Below are positions 1 through 9,050 of a stretch of 64,000 nucleotides of DNA, piece after piece (position 1 is the stretch's first letter; every line of letters begins with the position of its first letter). This DNA comes from Taeniopygia guttata. Lineage: Eukaryota > Chordata > Aves > Passeriformes > Estrildidae. The stretch is taken from contig NC_133024.1 in NCBI RefSeq assembly GCF_048771995.1, forward strand, positions 115,039,501 through 115,103,500. Direction: 5' to 3'. Under the pieces are notes generated by a model. It did not search any database. It had not been told where the DNA came from and saw only the letters and a program-made list of their open reading frames with translations. A program made the translations under genes and the position numbers.

Positions 1-64
1 GGGACACCTGCAGGGATGGGCACTCCAAAGCTCCCTGGGCAGCCCCTGCCAGGGCCTGAGCACT
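1..64 (-). repeat. CR1 LINE 3' fragment cut by the window edge
   Basis: The stretch from the first base matches, almost base for base, part of the longer CR1 copy near 37,800-37,860 in this window. It reads as the reverse complement of the CR1 3' region. The left part lies outside the window. Confidence 0.7.
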
Positions 65-915
65 TGGAAATGCTGTAAAATAAAACCATCCCCAGGCTGG
101 ACTTGGCTCAGAGCTGTGAGAGCCTGCCTGGGGCACAGCTGATGGAGAGCTGGGCTGTAAAGCCAGGAGAGGCTGCTCAGAGCTGGGGAAGGGACTTGGG
201 CACCTGGGAGCCAGAGCCCAGCTCTGAGCTGAGTGATTGCAGCAGGTTTTTCCAAGATGCACTTAATTATTCAGTATTTTCGCAATGTAAGTTTTTATGA
301 GGGCACTTTTTCAATGCTCATTTTACAATTTTTTTATCCTTTAAAAATAATTCAGTCACTTTTTGTTACATGCAAGGAGGATTGGGGTGGGAAACATTGT
401 GGGTAATGGGTTTTTTTTCTTGCATATATTCTCAAAACTGAGATGTGACAAGTCCAGACTCTGACTCCAGCAGCAGTGCCTGGATCCAGACTGCTCTGCT
501 TGTCACAGTGAGATCTCAGTTCGTTCAAATGCAGCAGTCAAAGCCCTTGGAACAGGGAGAAGCTGGGAATCAGGAGAAATTGCTTTGAGGGCTCGCTCTG
601 TGCGTACATTCCACATCTGCCCTTGCTTTGTTCAGCCTCTCCACTCCTGTCCTACGTGCACATTGCTGTATCCAGAGTTCAGTACATGCTTATAGATATA
701 TATGTGATTATTGTACATACACTATAAAAATGTAGCTCTGTTGTCATTGTCAAATATCGAGTAAGTCTCTCAGAAAAGTGTTTAAAGGCACCTGGTTTTG
801 TTTGTTCATTTAAATATTTTAAAAGAGGGAGTGTCCTCAGGAAATTATTTTTCTGTATGTAGGAGGATGTATTTAGGATCTCATTAAAAAAAATAAAGAA
901 CTGCAGTGAGAGTCT
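65..915 (+). other. Possible 3' UTR of the upstream gene (GART by synteny)
   Basis: No convincing coding frame is present. The stretch is AT-rich and unique, with TATA-rich and TTTAAATATTTT-like segments typical of 3' UTRs, and it ends with an AATAAA at about 892. In human and other vertebrates GART lies next to DNAJC28 on the same strand, so its 3' end would be expected here. This is inference from gene order; I see no GART coding sequence. Confidence 0.3.
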
Positions 916-1849
916 GTTAAATGGCCCTAATTACTTGATAGAGTTGTCAAAGGCTCTGCTGTGACCACGGGGCTGCCTGTAACGCTGCCACAGTGTCACT
1001 GTCCCTGGATTTAGGGGCAGTTCTGGGATCTGACAGTGCTGTGCAAGCAAAGGGAACTGGGGCTCCCTGCAAGCCCCCACCGGGTCCAGCTCCTGCCCTG
1101 CCCTGAGCACAGGAGAGGGGGAGAAAGAAGACACAGGGACAGAGCTGCAAGGTCAGAGCTTGGTGAGCACAGGAGCTCTGCCCTCCCTCCATCCCCCAGA
1201 AGTGGCTGATGGATGGGAAGGGAAATCCATCCCAGCTCCAGAGAAAAATTCTACTGTCTGTAGAATTTGTATGATCTTAAAAATATAAAAAATTATCTGG
1301 CAATAGAAGATAAAGTTACCCTTTCTTTCAAGAAAATGCAATTAACTTGTATTGTTCATTTACAGCACATTTAATTATTCCTCAGTAAAATATCTGTACT
1401 ATGAAGATGACTCCTTTTGGTTTTTGAGGAATTTGTAATAGGTATGCATCAGGCAGTACTGTTTCTCATAATGCAATTTTAACTTATTTCAGTTAAATGT
1501 CTTGTTTCCTCAGTCACTCCTGGTTAAACAATTCTGTTTACAGACAAAGTATAATTAAACAAGAGTCCTTAAACCGTGCCCCCCGTGTGAGGCCTGGTGC
1601 CGGTGTGGGGCTGTGCAGTGTCAGACACAGCTGAGACTGGCCTTGTGCAAGTGAATGATGCAAGAATAAATGCAATTGATGTAAGAATAAATGCAAATGA
1701 TGAAAGAATAACTTTTTAAAGTTTACCTCTGTGCTGTCACATTTCTGAGAAGTGCTGGAGAAGAGGGAGGTGGAGTCAGGAAATCTGCAGATGAGTCGCT
1801 CTTCCCTCAAGCTCCGATCTCTCTCCTGTGACCTGACAGCACCCAGGGA
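916..1849. other. Intergenic, no gene seen
   Basis: Short overlapping frames on both strands, none with a recognisable domain. AT-rich with a few purine-rich runs. No clear tandem array. Confidence 0.5.
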
Positions 1850-2090
1850 GCAGCTGGAGCTGAGCCAGGAGGGATTTAGGGTGGGTTTTAGGGAAAGGCT
1901 CTTCCCCAGAGGTGCTGGCACTGCCCAGGGAATGGGCACGGCCCCGAGGCTGCCAGAGCTGCAGGAGCCTTTGGCCAGCGCTGCCAGGGATGCCCAGGGT
2001 GGGGCTGGTGGGGTCTGGGCAGGGCAGGGCTTCACTGGGGGGTCCCTGGGGGTCCCTTCAGCTCAGGATGTTCCATGATTCCATGACTAT
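1850..2090 (+). repeat. CR1 LINE 3' end
   Basis: It carries diverged CR1 3' UTR sequence (leader around 'gagggatttagggtgg') and ends in the typical terminus 'gttccatgattccatga' near 2,085. That places its 3' end to the right, on the plus strand. Confidence 0.7.
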
Positions 2091-2484
2091 TTATGCTGCC
2101 AGCACCTGCCTTGCTCTTGAGGTGGACCAGGCACAGACAATTGGAAAAAATAGCATTTTTTATTAGTGTTGTGATCACCCACCCATAAGGGGAAGGAAGC
2201 ACCCAAGAACCATAAATGCTCAGAGACAAAAGCAATGATAAAAGCTGGAACACCTACAAAATAATAAAAAACTTTTGTTAAACATTTATGATTATTTTTA
2301 TCAATGTATTAATATTTTGTTAATTTGATTTATTACTACACAGCTGCTACATTAATCCCTGACCTACAATAAAAACACATGGCAGTGAGTTTGGCATAAG
2401 AGGAAGGGTGAAAGGGCAGAGAGAAAGGAAAAGATGAATTAAAAAGGGACGACAGACAGAAAGACAAGGAAAGAAAGGGGAAAA

Positions 2485-2640
2485 GAGACCATTACTCCTG
2501 GCTCCAGCATGGTTCCAGCTGATGGGACATCAGTCCCAGTTCCAGTTTGATCCAGCTGATGTGATGTCACTCCTGGTTCCAGCAGTGATCCAAAAGAGGG
2601 GACATCACTCCTGCTTCCAGCAATGATCCAGCTCTTGGGC
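2485..2640. repeat. Tandem repeat of about 50 bp, 3 copies
   Basis: The motif 'ctcctg(g/c)ttccagca' followed by 'tgatccagctg' and 'gggacatcac' recurs at roughly 50-base spacing. The units are diverged. It sits just past the downstream end of the minus-strand acidic gene copy. Confidence 0.6.
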
Positions 2641-2800
2641 TGTCCAGGGTCAGGGGCTTGGTGGCAGTATCCTTTTATGGACTGGGTTCCCCACCCTGAA
2701 ATGGGTTCCACACGTCTATGCAAATTTGGTCTCTTGGACAGTCTGTCATTTCAGACCCTTCTGGAACAGGGTCGGCAGCTTTGGGGCTCCTTGGTGCTCG
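2640..2800 (-). mobile_element. Possible LTR fragment (fossil)
   Basis: A block with 'ccttttatgg', 'atgcaaatttggtctcttgg' and 'cagtctgtcatttcag' looks like the promoter to R region of avian LTRs read on the minus strand. It is short and no partner LTR or internal region is visible. The call rests on resemblance only. Confidence 0.25.
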
Positions 2801-3654
2801 TGGTCCATGGCCTGAGTCCTGCGCTTGCAGTGCTGGGCTGTGCTGATCTCCAGGAGCCACAACCAGGACGTTTGTCCCACACGAGCGCTGCTCTGCCTCC
2901 ACCTCCAGGCCCAGCCTGGTGCCAGTGTGGGCACTACTCCTCCGGCTGTGCCACCAGGCAGGGACACCAGAATGGGTCCTGCACCAGAGAGGGACACCAG
3001 AACAGCCCCGCACCAGAGAGGGACACCAGAACAGCCCCGCACCAGAGAGGGACACCAGAACAGCCCCTGCACCAGAGAGGGACACCAGAACAGCTTCTGC
3101 ACCAGAGAGGGACACCAGAACAGCCCCTGCACCAGAGAGGGACACCAGAACAGCCTCTGCATCAGAGAGGGACACCAGAACAGCCTCTGCATCAGAGAGG
3201 GACACCAGGACAGCCTCTGCATCAGAGAGGGACACCAGAATGGGCCCTGCACTAGAGAGGGACATGGGAATGGGCCCTGCACAAGACCAGGACACCAGAA
3301 TGGCTCCCGCACCAGAGAGGGACACTGGAACGACCCCTGTGTTAGAAAGGGACACCAGAACTGGCCTGACACCAGCGAGGGACACTGGAATGGGCCCTGC
3401 ACAAGAGAGGGACACCAGAATGGCCCCCGCAGCACCCGCCTAAAGCAGGAGGGACATTTCTCAGAGACCTGGCTCTGTGCCTCTGTCACCTCCGGACCGA
3501 GAGGCTCAGGAGGCTCCTCCTCCTCAGCAGCTGCTGGCTTGGCACCTGTGGGACTCCACAGGGCAGGAGAGGCACTGGGCTCATCAGCACGGGCTGCCTC
3601 TGCTGCCACCTCTGTGCCTGGAAAAGCTGGGTCCCTCCAGGGAACCCTTGTCAT
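2746..3654 (-). CDS. Acidic-repeat gene, copy 1: C-terminal part with a tandem Cys-repeat tail
   Basis: An open frame of 302 codons. Its first part (about residues 12-50, GTEVAAEAA then a Pro/Ala/Glu stretch ending in EEEEPPEP) is homologous to the same part of copy 2 at 6,719-8,143. It then reaches FRRVLRGPFWCPSLVQ, the counterpart of FRRALRALRGLFRCPCLRP in copy 2. From there the 30-bp minisatellite at 2,961-3,440 is read in frame as about 16 ten-residue units of the form GLFWCPSLVQ, followed by about 65 non-repeat residues. Relative to the upstream part of copy 1 (3,584-3,991) this is a different frame, so either a splice or a frameshift lies between. I do not recognise the family and assign no function. 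It could be a live lineage-specific gene or a decayed copy. Confidence 0.45.
   Translation of the reverse strand: MTRVPWRDPAFPGTEVAAEAARADEPSASPALWSPTGAKPAAAEEEEPPEPLGPEVTEAQSQVSEKCPSCFRRVLRGPFWCPSLVQGPFQCPSLVSGQFWCPFLTQGSFQCPSLVREPFWCPGLVQGPFPCPSLVQGPFWCPSLMQRLSWCPSLMQRLFWCPSLMQRLFWCPSLVQGLFWCPSLVQKLFWCPSLVQGLFWCPSLVRGCSGVPLWCGAVLVSLSGAGPILVSLPGGTAGGVVPTLAPGWAWRWRQSSARVGQTSWLWLLEISTAQHCKRRTQAMDHEHQGAPKLPTLFQKGLK
2961..3440. repeat. 30-bp minisatellite, about 16 units
   Basis: The unit is 'ggacaccagaacagcccctg' plus 'caccagagag'. The central units are nearly identical and the right-hand ones more diverged. Because 30 is a multiple of three, the minus-strand frame stays open across the whole array. 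Confidence 0.95.
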
Positions 3655-3991
3655 CCATCAAGCCCAAGGGTTTGTTCCAGATGTTGTCCTGGATGGCTTC
3701 GTCCCTTTGACACACTACTGGGACTCCTTTGGAAAGCACATTGTCACCAACTTTGAAATCAAGAGATGGCATGGAGTCATCAGCCAACAGCTCTTCCCAT
3801 GCGGCCTCCACCTTCTCCTTGCACGATTTCAGATGGGACAGTTCTTGGTGTCTGTCAGCTTCCTTCTTTTCCTCCTCCTCAGCATCATAATGGTTGGGGA
3901 AATTGGCTTCCAGCCATTCCAGCACCAGCTGGTGCCTTGACATTTCCTCCAGTTCTGGCAGTTCAGGTGATGAGCTTGAATCTCTGTCCAC
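3584..3991 (-). CDS. Acidic-repeat gene, copy 1: central part
   Basis: Open frame of 135 codons. It starts in a Ser/Glu-rich segment (SSSSPELPELEEMSRHQ), then a probably helical stretch rich in Glu/Lys (AEEEEKKEADRHQELSHL), then DDSMPSLDFKVGDNVLS and QDNIWNKPLGL. The last segment parallels EIWDRPLCPV in copy 2, and EGPSFS parallels EGPSSASP, so the two are homologous. Upstream it adjoins the repeat region at 4,000-4,870. Function unknown. Confidence 0.45.
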   Translation of the reverse strand: MDRDSSSSPELPELEEMSRHQLVLEWLEANFPNHYDAEEEEKKEADRHQELSHLKSCKEKVEAAWEELLADDSMPSLDFKVGDNVLSKGVPVVCQRDEAIQDNIWNKPLGLMDDKGSLEGPSFSRHRGGSRGSPC

Positions 3992-3999
3992 ACCACTGA

Positions 4000-4900
4000 G
4001 CAGGGCTCTCCTTGTCAGCTCTTCATCCTCACATTCCTCCCAGTAGGAGAGCTCTTCATCCCTGTGTTCTTCCTAATGGGAGAGCTCTTCATCCTCATCT
4101 TGTTCCCAATTGCAGAGCTCTTCATCCTGTTCTTCCCAATGGGACAGCTGCTCGTTGTCATCTGCTTCCCATGGGGACATGTCTTGGACATCACAGTCTC
4201 CCCCAAACCACAGCTCTGTCTCGTGCTTGATGTCTGCTGGGGAAAGCTTCTCATCCTCGTAGTTAACCCCTTGGGACAGCTCTTTGTTATTGTCACTCGC
4301 CCCTTGGGACAGCTCTTCTTTCTGCTTCCCTTCCCTGGGGGACAGCTCCTTGTAACTCTTGTCCCCTCGGGAGAGCTTCTACTGGGGACAGCTTCTCATC
4401 ACTGCTGTTTTCCCCTGGGAAGAGCTTGATGGCCTCTTCCAATTTGGACAGCTCATGGTCACTCGAGCTGTCATCTGGACCAGCCTCAATGGCTTCTTAC
4501 ACTTTGGACAGTTCCGCATCAGTCAGGGTGTCCCCTGAAACCACCATGATGGCCTCTTCCACTGGGGACAGCTCCTGGTCACTTGTGCTGTCCTCTGGAA
4601 CAACCTCACTGTCCTCTTCAACTTCTGACAGCTCCTGCTCACTTGTGCTGTCCACTGGAAAGAGCTCAAGTCATCTTCCACTGGGGACAGCCTCTCATCA
4701 CTGCTGTTTTCCCCTGGGAAGAGCTTGATGGCCTCTTCCAATTTGTAGAGCTCATGGTCACTCGTGCTGTCCTCTGGAACAACCTCACTGTCCTCTTCAA
4801 CTTTGGACAGCTTCTGGTCACTTGTGCTGTCCCCTGGAGAGACCTCAATGTCCTCTGCCACTTGTGGCAGTTCTGGGTCAGTGCTGCTGTCCCCGGCTGG
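4000..4900 (-). repeat. Coding tandem repeats of about 60 bp
   Basis: Read on the minus strand, units of about 20 residues recur: DSTSDQKLSKVEEDSEVVPE, DSTSDHELYKLEEAIKLFPG, ENSSDERLSPVEDD and so on. The first four or five units are in one frame with the signal peptide at 5,092. Further down the same units continue in other frames and become shorter and more diverged toward 4,000. At nucleotide level 'ctggggacagctc(c/t)t' on the plus strand marks each unit. The pattern is a decaying coding repeat array. Confidence 0.7.
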
Positions 4901-4956
4901 AGGAGCCAGGAGCGGCTCCAGGCACGGCTGCTCAGCCCTGAGCCCTGTGGGGCTGC

Positions 4957-4988
<32 letters not shown>

Positions 4989-5092
4989 GCCCCAGAGCTG
5001 CGCTGCTGCTGCGCTGCTGCTGCGCTGCTTTGGGCTCTGTGGCTGCACAGCCCCGTGCAGCTGCTGCCGCAGGGATGTGTCAGGAGCAGCAC
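4523..5092 (-). CDS. Acidic-repeat gene, copy 1: N-terminal part with signal peptide
   Basis: Open frame of 189 codons. Residues 1-33 are Ser/Ala/Gln-rich. They are followed by SGALLLLLLLLLLGSP and TGLRAEQPC, a hydrophobic core with a plausible cleavage site after LRA. The mature part begins at EQPCLEPLLAPPAGDSS and runs into 20-residue acidic units with the core SDxxLxxxEE. The poly-Leu core is encoded by a pure (CAG)10 tract (plus strand). A secreted or lumenal acidic protein is suggested, but this is inference from composition. After about four good units the frame leaves the repeat register, so the copy may be broken or spliced. Confidence 0.45.
4958..4987. repeat. (CAG)10 trinucleotide tract
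   Basis: Ten uninterrupted CAG units, with more CAG/GCTG-rich sequence on the right to about 5,130. On the minus strand it is (CTG)10 and encodes ten leucines inside a predicted signal peptide. Confidence 0.95.
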
Positions 5093-5129
5093 AGAGCTGC
5101 TGCTGCTGCCTCAGCTGGGGCTGCAGCGG

Positions 5130-5520
5130 GGGAACCCCTCCCGCCCGGCCCAGGGCTGCTGGAGGCAGGCAGGGCTGCAGGAACAGCCCCGGCCCGGCTC
5201 CCCGGCCACGGGCAGCGGCAGAGCGGGGCTCCGCTGCCTTCGCTGTGCTGCCTGCACAGCCCTGCTGCAAAGGGCTGCCCGGCACAGCTCTCTGCCAGCC
5301 GGGCTCAGCCTGCGCCTCCCGTTTGCCCGCAGAGAGCAGCGACAGCCCTGCCCCGCCGGCCCGGCCGGGAACTCTCCCGCTGCCGCTGGGGCTGAGCCCG
5401 CGCTGCCCGCGGGGCGCTCCGGGGCTCGGGCTGGGACAGTGCATCGGCACCTCGGAGAGACAGGACACGGAATCTGGGCACTCTGCTCTGGGGCCTGACC
5501 GACGGTGTTAGCAAACACAC
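5130..5520. other. GC-rich segment, candidate promoter of acidic copy 1
   Basis: GC- and CpG-rich sequence directly upstream, on the minus strand, of the signal-peptide start at 5,092. Several short frames overlap on both strands and none is convincing. It may be the 5' UTR and promoter of the minus-strand copy. No TATA element was seen in a useful position. Confidence 0.35.
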
Positions 5521-5639
5521 AGATTCTTCACTAACGGGAACTGCGTGGGGGCGTTATGATGCATTGTGGTTACAACATATGGTTCATTAATGTTTTTATT
5601 TCATAACTGTAATAGAAATATACAATATGTAATAGCAAT

Positions 5640-5990
5640 AAATTATTTCTAAGTTTTATTTATTTCTTCAATTTTCTCTTCACTTTCCTATTCTTATTCT
5701 TCTTATGGTTTATCTTCTTCCTACACTTTACTATTCTTCTTGTTTGCTACTTCTATGTATTTTTATATTCTTATTCCTATTCTTATTCTTCTTCTTCTAC
5801 ATACTTTAAAACTCTTATTCCTATTCCTATTCTTTTTCTTCTTCTACATATGTAAAAATTCTTATTCCTATTATTCTTCTTCTACATATTTTGAAATTCT
5901 TACTCCTATTCCTAGTACTCTTCTTCTTCTAAGTATTTCTAAATTCTTATTACTATACTTCTTCTATCTATTCTTAAATCAACATTCTAT
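5640..5990. repeat. Pyrimidine-rich degenerate tandem repeat
   Basis: Runs of 'ttcttattcctattcttatt' with 'cttcttctacat' spacers recur at roughly 50-60 bases. This is low complexity and no coding role is seen. Confidence 0.85.
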
Positions 5991-6002
5991 GTCTTGTCTT
6001 TT

Positions 6003-6240
6003 TAGTCTTCATCTTTGTCTTCTTCCTCTTTGTTGTCTTCTTCATCTTCTTCATCCTATTTGTCGTCATCTTCTTCACTGTCTTCATCTTTGTCTTCTTC
6101 CTCTTTGTTGTCTTCTTCATCTTCTTCATCCTATTTGTCGTCATCTTCTTCACTGTCTTCATCTTTGTCTTCTTCCTCTTTGTTGTCTTCTTCATCTTCT
6201 TCATCCTATTTGTCGTCATCTTCTTCACTGTCTTCATCAT
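6003..6240. repeat. 75-bp tandem repeat, 3 units
   Basis: Three nearly identical 75-bp units lie between 6,003 and 6,240 (core 'cttcatctttgtcttcttcc'). On the minus strand the unit encodes an Asp/Glu/Lys-rich peptide (NKEEEDKDEDSEEDDDK) followed by an in-frame stop in every unit. A second minus frame without the stop encodes a Lys/Thr/Met-rich peptide. See findings. Confidence 0.9.
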
Positions 6241-6541
6241 CTTCATCTGCTGAGTCGTCGGTGTCCTCTTTTTCCGTGTCTTTGTCTTCATCTTCTTTGT
6301 CTTGGTCTTCTTTGCCGTTGTCCCGGAGGGGTTTGTGCTGAGAGTCTGTTCCAGGAGCCTCTGCTTTGTGCCCAAGAAATGGTTGTTGCACCTTCCAGCC
6401 CGGGGCCGGGTGTGTGTGGGGCAGGGATGGGGGAGCTTTGGGCTCTTTGGGTGGGCATTTTCCAAGCCTCACTGCCCAGGCCTTCATGGCTCTGCCTGGT
6501 TGGGCTATGCTTGGCTTGCTTGGCTTGCCTGGCCCATCCAA
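6206..6541 (-). CDS. Short acidic open frame, doubtful
   Basis: 111 codons. The first two-thirds are Pro/Lys-rich with no domain. The last third is strongly acidic (GKEDQDKEDEDKDTEKEDTD, then DSADEDDEDSEEDDDK) and stops at the first 75-bp repeat unit. It might be a 3' exon of the acidic family or chance. Unrecognised. Confidence 0.2.
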   Translation of the reverse strand: MDGPGKPSKPSIAQPGRAMKAWAVRLGKCPPKEPKAPPSLPHTHPAPGWKVQQPFLGHKAEAPGTDSQHKPLRDNGKEDQDKEDEDKDTEKEDTDDSADEDDEDSEEDDDK

Positions 6542-6718
6542 AGGCTTTTCTCTTCCCTGGCTTGGAGGAGCTGCAGCAGCAATCTCTGAGCCCCTCGAGC
6601 CGAGCCGAAGAGCTGCTGCTCTGACACAGAGGAGCGGGACTGGCAGGAGCGGTCATCTTCATCTTCCTGTTCTTCCCCTTCCTTCTCTTCATGCTCTTCA
6701 CCCTTTTCCGTGCCCGTT

Positions 6719-8143
6719 TTACTCCTCGGTGCGTGGCCTGAGGCAGGGACAGCGGAACAGCCCCCGCAGCGCCCGCAGCGCCCGCCTGAAGCGGGAGGGA
6801 CGTTTCCCGGGGGCAGCCGGCTGCCCGCGGAGGGCCTGGGCTCCCAGCCGGGCAGGCCAGGGGCTGGGGGGGCTGTGCGGGGCAGGCGCCGGCCCTTGGC
6901 TGCACGGCTCCTGTGCCGGGCACTCAGCCCAGGCCTCCCGAGGGACGGGCACTGGGAGCCCCTCTGCCACTAAAACTTTCCTTTTCTGGTGTTTGCCGTC
7001 TTCTGGGGGCAGCTCCAGGAGGCTCACATCGTCCCACTCATCGTCCTCGGGGAACAGGGGCTTGGCCAAGATGACGTGCTGGGGCCAGTTCTCCTGCACG
7101 AGCCCCGTGTCACTGTCGTCGCCCCAGCTGGAGAGTCCTGAGGGTCTGCTGCCATTCCCTCTGGACACCTTCTGGCCAAGGTGTTCTTCCCAGTCCGAAA
7201 GTTCTTCATAGCTGATGACATCTCCTCCGCACAGCACTTGCTCAGGGTATTCTTCCCAGTCGGAGGGGCCTTGGGAGCTGCTGACTACACCATGGGGCAG
7301 ATCTTCCTCTCTGTATTGTTCATAGTAGAACGCTTCCTGGGACAGCTCTGGGTCTCCAACCAGGAAAGGCGCCAGGTCATCCAAGTATTGCCAGAATTTC
7401 ATTTCATCATCGTCGTCGTCATCCGTCCTCTCCTGCACTGCCAGCCCTGACCCCGCTGCTGCCTCCCCAGCAGCTCCGGACGGGGCAGCAGCTGCCGGCT
7501 CGGCCTCCGTGGGACTGCCGGGGAGAGGAGAGGCGCTGGGCAGGGCAGGGGCTGCCTCTGCTGCCACCTCTGTGCCCACGGGGCTGGCAGAGCTGGGCCC
7601 CTCTGGGGGAGAAGGCTGGGTGTCCCCCTCCTTCACTGGGCCCACAGGCTTCTCCCCAGAGCTGGAGCTCACATCGTCCTCCTCCTGGGACAGCTCTTGG
7701 ATGAGCGAGACTGTCCCCTGGGACAGCTCTGGCTCCACTTCTCCTTCCTCTTCCTCACTGTCGGATGACCAGTCGCTGTCCGGAGCCAAGGCCTCCAGGC
7801 TCCAGTGCTGTGACTGCACTGGCCCTGCCAGCGCCAACACTGCCCACCCTGGCTCCTCCTCCTCCTCAGCAGCTCCAGCCGGGGCAGCAGCTGCCGGCTC
7901 GGCCTCCGTGGGACTCTGTGGGGCAGGAGAGGCGCTGGTTAGGGCAGGCACTGCCTCTGCTGCCACCTCTGTGCCCACGGGGCTGGCAGAGCTGGGCCCC
8001 TCTGGGGGACAAGGCTGAGGCTCCTCGTCCCTCACTGGGCACAAGGGTCTGTCCCAGATCTCTGAGCTGATGTTGTGTCCCCATCGGGACAGCTCCTGCC
8101 TGCTCACATCTTCCTCCCTTTGGGACAGCTTTCGCTCCCTCAC
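6719..8143 (-). CDS. Acidic-repeat gene, copy 2: main open frame with Arg/Cys tail
   Basis: This is the longest open frame of the block, 474 residues. Its first codon is GTG, so the true start is upstream or in an earlier exon. From the N-terminus it has LSQREEDVSRQELSRW repeats; EIWDRPLCPV; two copies of a Pro/Ala block (EGPSSASPVGTEVAAEA); a DDDDDDEMKFWQYLDD segment; SDWEEY and SDWEEH repeats; a Trp/Asp-rich part (FPEDDEWDDVSLLELPP); a Pro-rich linker; and the basic tail RFRRALRALRGLFRCPCLRP ending in RTEE. The tail could be an amphipathic helix with a lipidated or disulphide Cys pair (inference). No signal peptide or membrane helix is seen in this frame. I do not recognise the family. Strong homology to copy 1 in two separate parts argues that it is, or recently was, a gene. 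Confidence 0.5.
   Translation of the reverse strand: MRERKLSQREEDVSRQELSRWGHNISSEIWDRPLCPVRDEEPQPCPPEGPSSASPVGTEVAAEAVPALTSASPAPQSPTEAEPAAAAPAGAAEEEEEPGWAVLALAGPVQSQHWSLEALAPDSDWSSDSEEEEGEVEPELSQGTVSLIQELSQEEDDVSSSSGEKPVGPVKEGDTQPSPPEGPSSASPVGTEVAAEAAPALPSASPLPGSPTEAEPAAAAPSGAAGEAAAGSGLAVQERTDDDDDDEMKFWQYLDDLAPFLVGDPELSQEAFYYEQYREEDLPHGVVSSSQGPSDWEEYPEQVLCGGDVISYEELSDWEEHLGQKVSRGNGSRPSGLSSWGDDSDTGLVQENWPQHVILAKPLFPEDDEWDDVSLLELPPEDGKHQKRKVLVAEGLPVPVPREAWAECPAQEPCSQGPAPAPHSPPSPWPARLGAQALRGQPAAPGKRPSRFRRALRALRGLFRCPCLRPRTEE
7478..8070 (-). repeat. Internal duplication in acidic copy 2, offset about 389 bp
   Basis: The segment at about 7,478-7,620 recurs with few changes at about 7,867-8,010. 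Both contain 'ggctcggcctccgtgggact' and 'ctgccacctctgtgcccacg'. In the protein this gives two copies of the EGPSSASPVGTEVAAEA to EAEPAAAAP block. Confidence 0.9.
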
Positions 8144-8149
8144 ATCGTC

Positions 8150-9050
8150 TCACCGGGGCAGCTCTTGGGCTGCAGCGTCTGCTCCTTGGCACAGCTCCCT
8201 GCCACTGCTGTCTCTCACTTGGGACAATTCCAGCTCTCTCCTGTCTTCCCATTGGGACATGTGGCAGTGCACACCTTGTCCCCATGCTGAGAGGTCTTGG
8301 TACCTCTCACCTTCCCTCTGGGAATGCTCTTGGGCATCATCCCATTGGGAATCCTCTGGGACACTCAGATCTCTCTGCAGGGACAGCCCTTGTGGCATCT
8401 CTCGTCTTCTCCCCATCCCATCTCCTGCCACCCACTCACATCTATTTCCCACTGGGAAATCTCTTGGGTTGTCACTCGTTCTTCCCTCTCCCGCCCCTCT
8501 TGGTACATCTCACTGTCCTCCTCCCACTGGGACAGCTCCTGAGCTCTGATGGTTTCTTCCCCTTCATAGAGCTCTTGGTGTGTCTCCCCTCTGTACTGAG
8601 AAACCTCCCAAACTCTCACACGTACCTGGCCTTGGTACAGCTCTTGGCTGCTCCTCGTTCCCTGCCGGGACATTTCTTGGGCTCCTGGAACTTCTCTCTG
8701 CTGGGTCTCTTCCACATCTTCCCTCCGGGAAATCTCTCGGTCCATTTTGGCAAAGATCCTCTCCTCCTCACTCTGTGACAGCGACAGGACTGAGCTGCCC
8801 ACTGCCCCTGACCACGGCTCGCTGGTGGCTTCCAGCCAGCTGGGCAAGGAGCTGTGGGACCGGGAGTTGGAGTTGGCTTTGTCCTTGTCGCTGTCGCTGT
8901 CTGTCGCTGTCGGCCGCTATCGCTGTCGGCGTCAGGCGCAGACAGAGCCAGGGAGCTGCTTCCTCCTCAGAGAGCGGCTCTCCTGGGAATGAGCACCCCA
9001 GGGCTCCGCGCCCCTTGGAGACCCTCAGCCCTCGCGGAGCTCCCTGATGT
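8150..9050 (-). pseudogene. Upstream repeat region of acidic copy 2
   Basis: The minus strand continues the repeat pattern upstream of 8,143: LSAWGQ, MSQWEDRRELELSQ (8,150-8,452), and in another frame LSQSEEERIFAKMDREISRR, TIRAQELSQWEEDSEMYQE and TQEISQWEIDVSGWQEMGW (8,365-8,847). The 8,150-8,452 frame is in register with the main frame and is separated only by a TGA at 8,150-8,152, where the repeat pattern predicts Trp (TGG). The upstream part lies in a different frame. Further up is a Ser/Asp-rich stretch near 8,880-8,930. No start codon with signal peptide was found. Either introns separate the frames or the copy has decayed at its 5' end. Confidence 0.45.
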
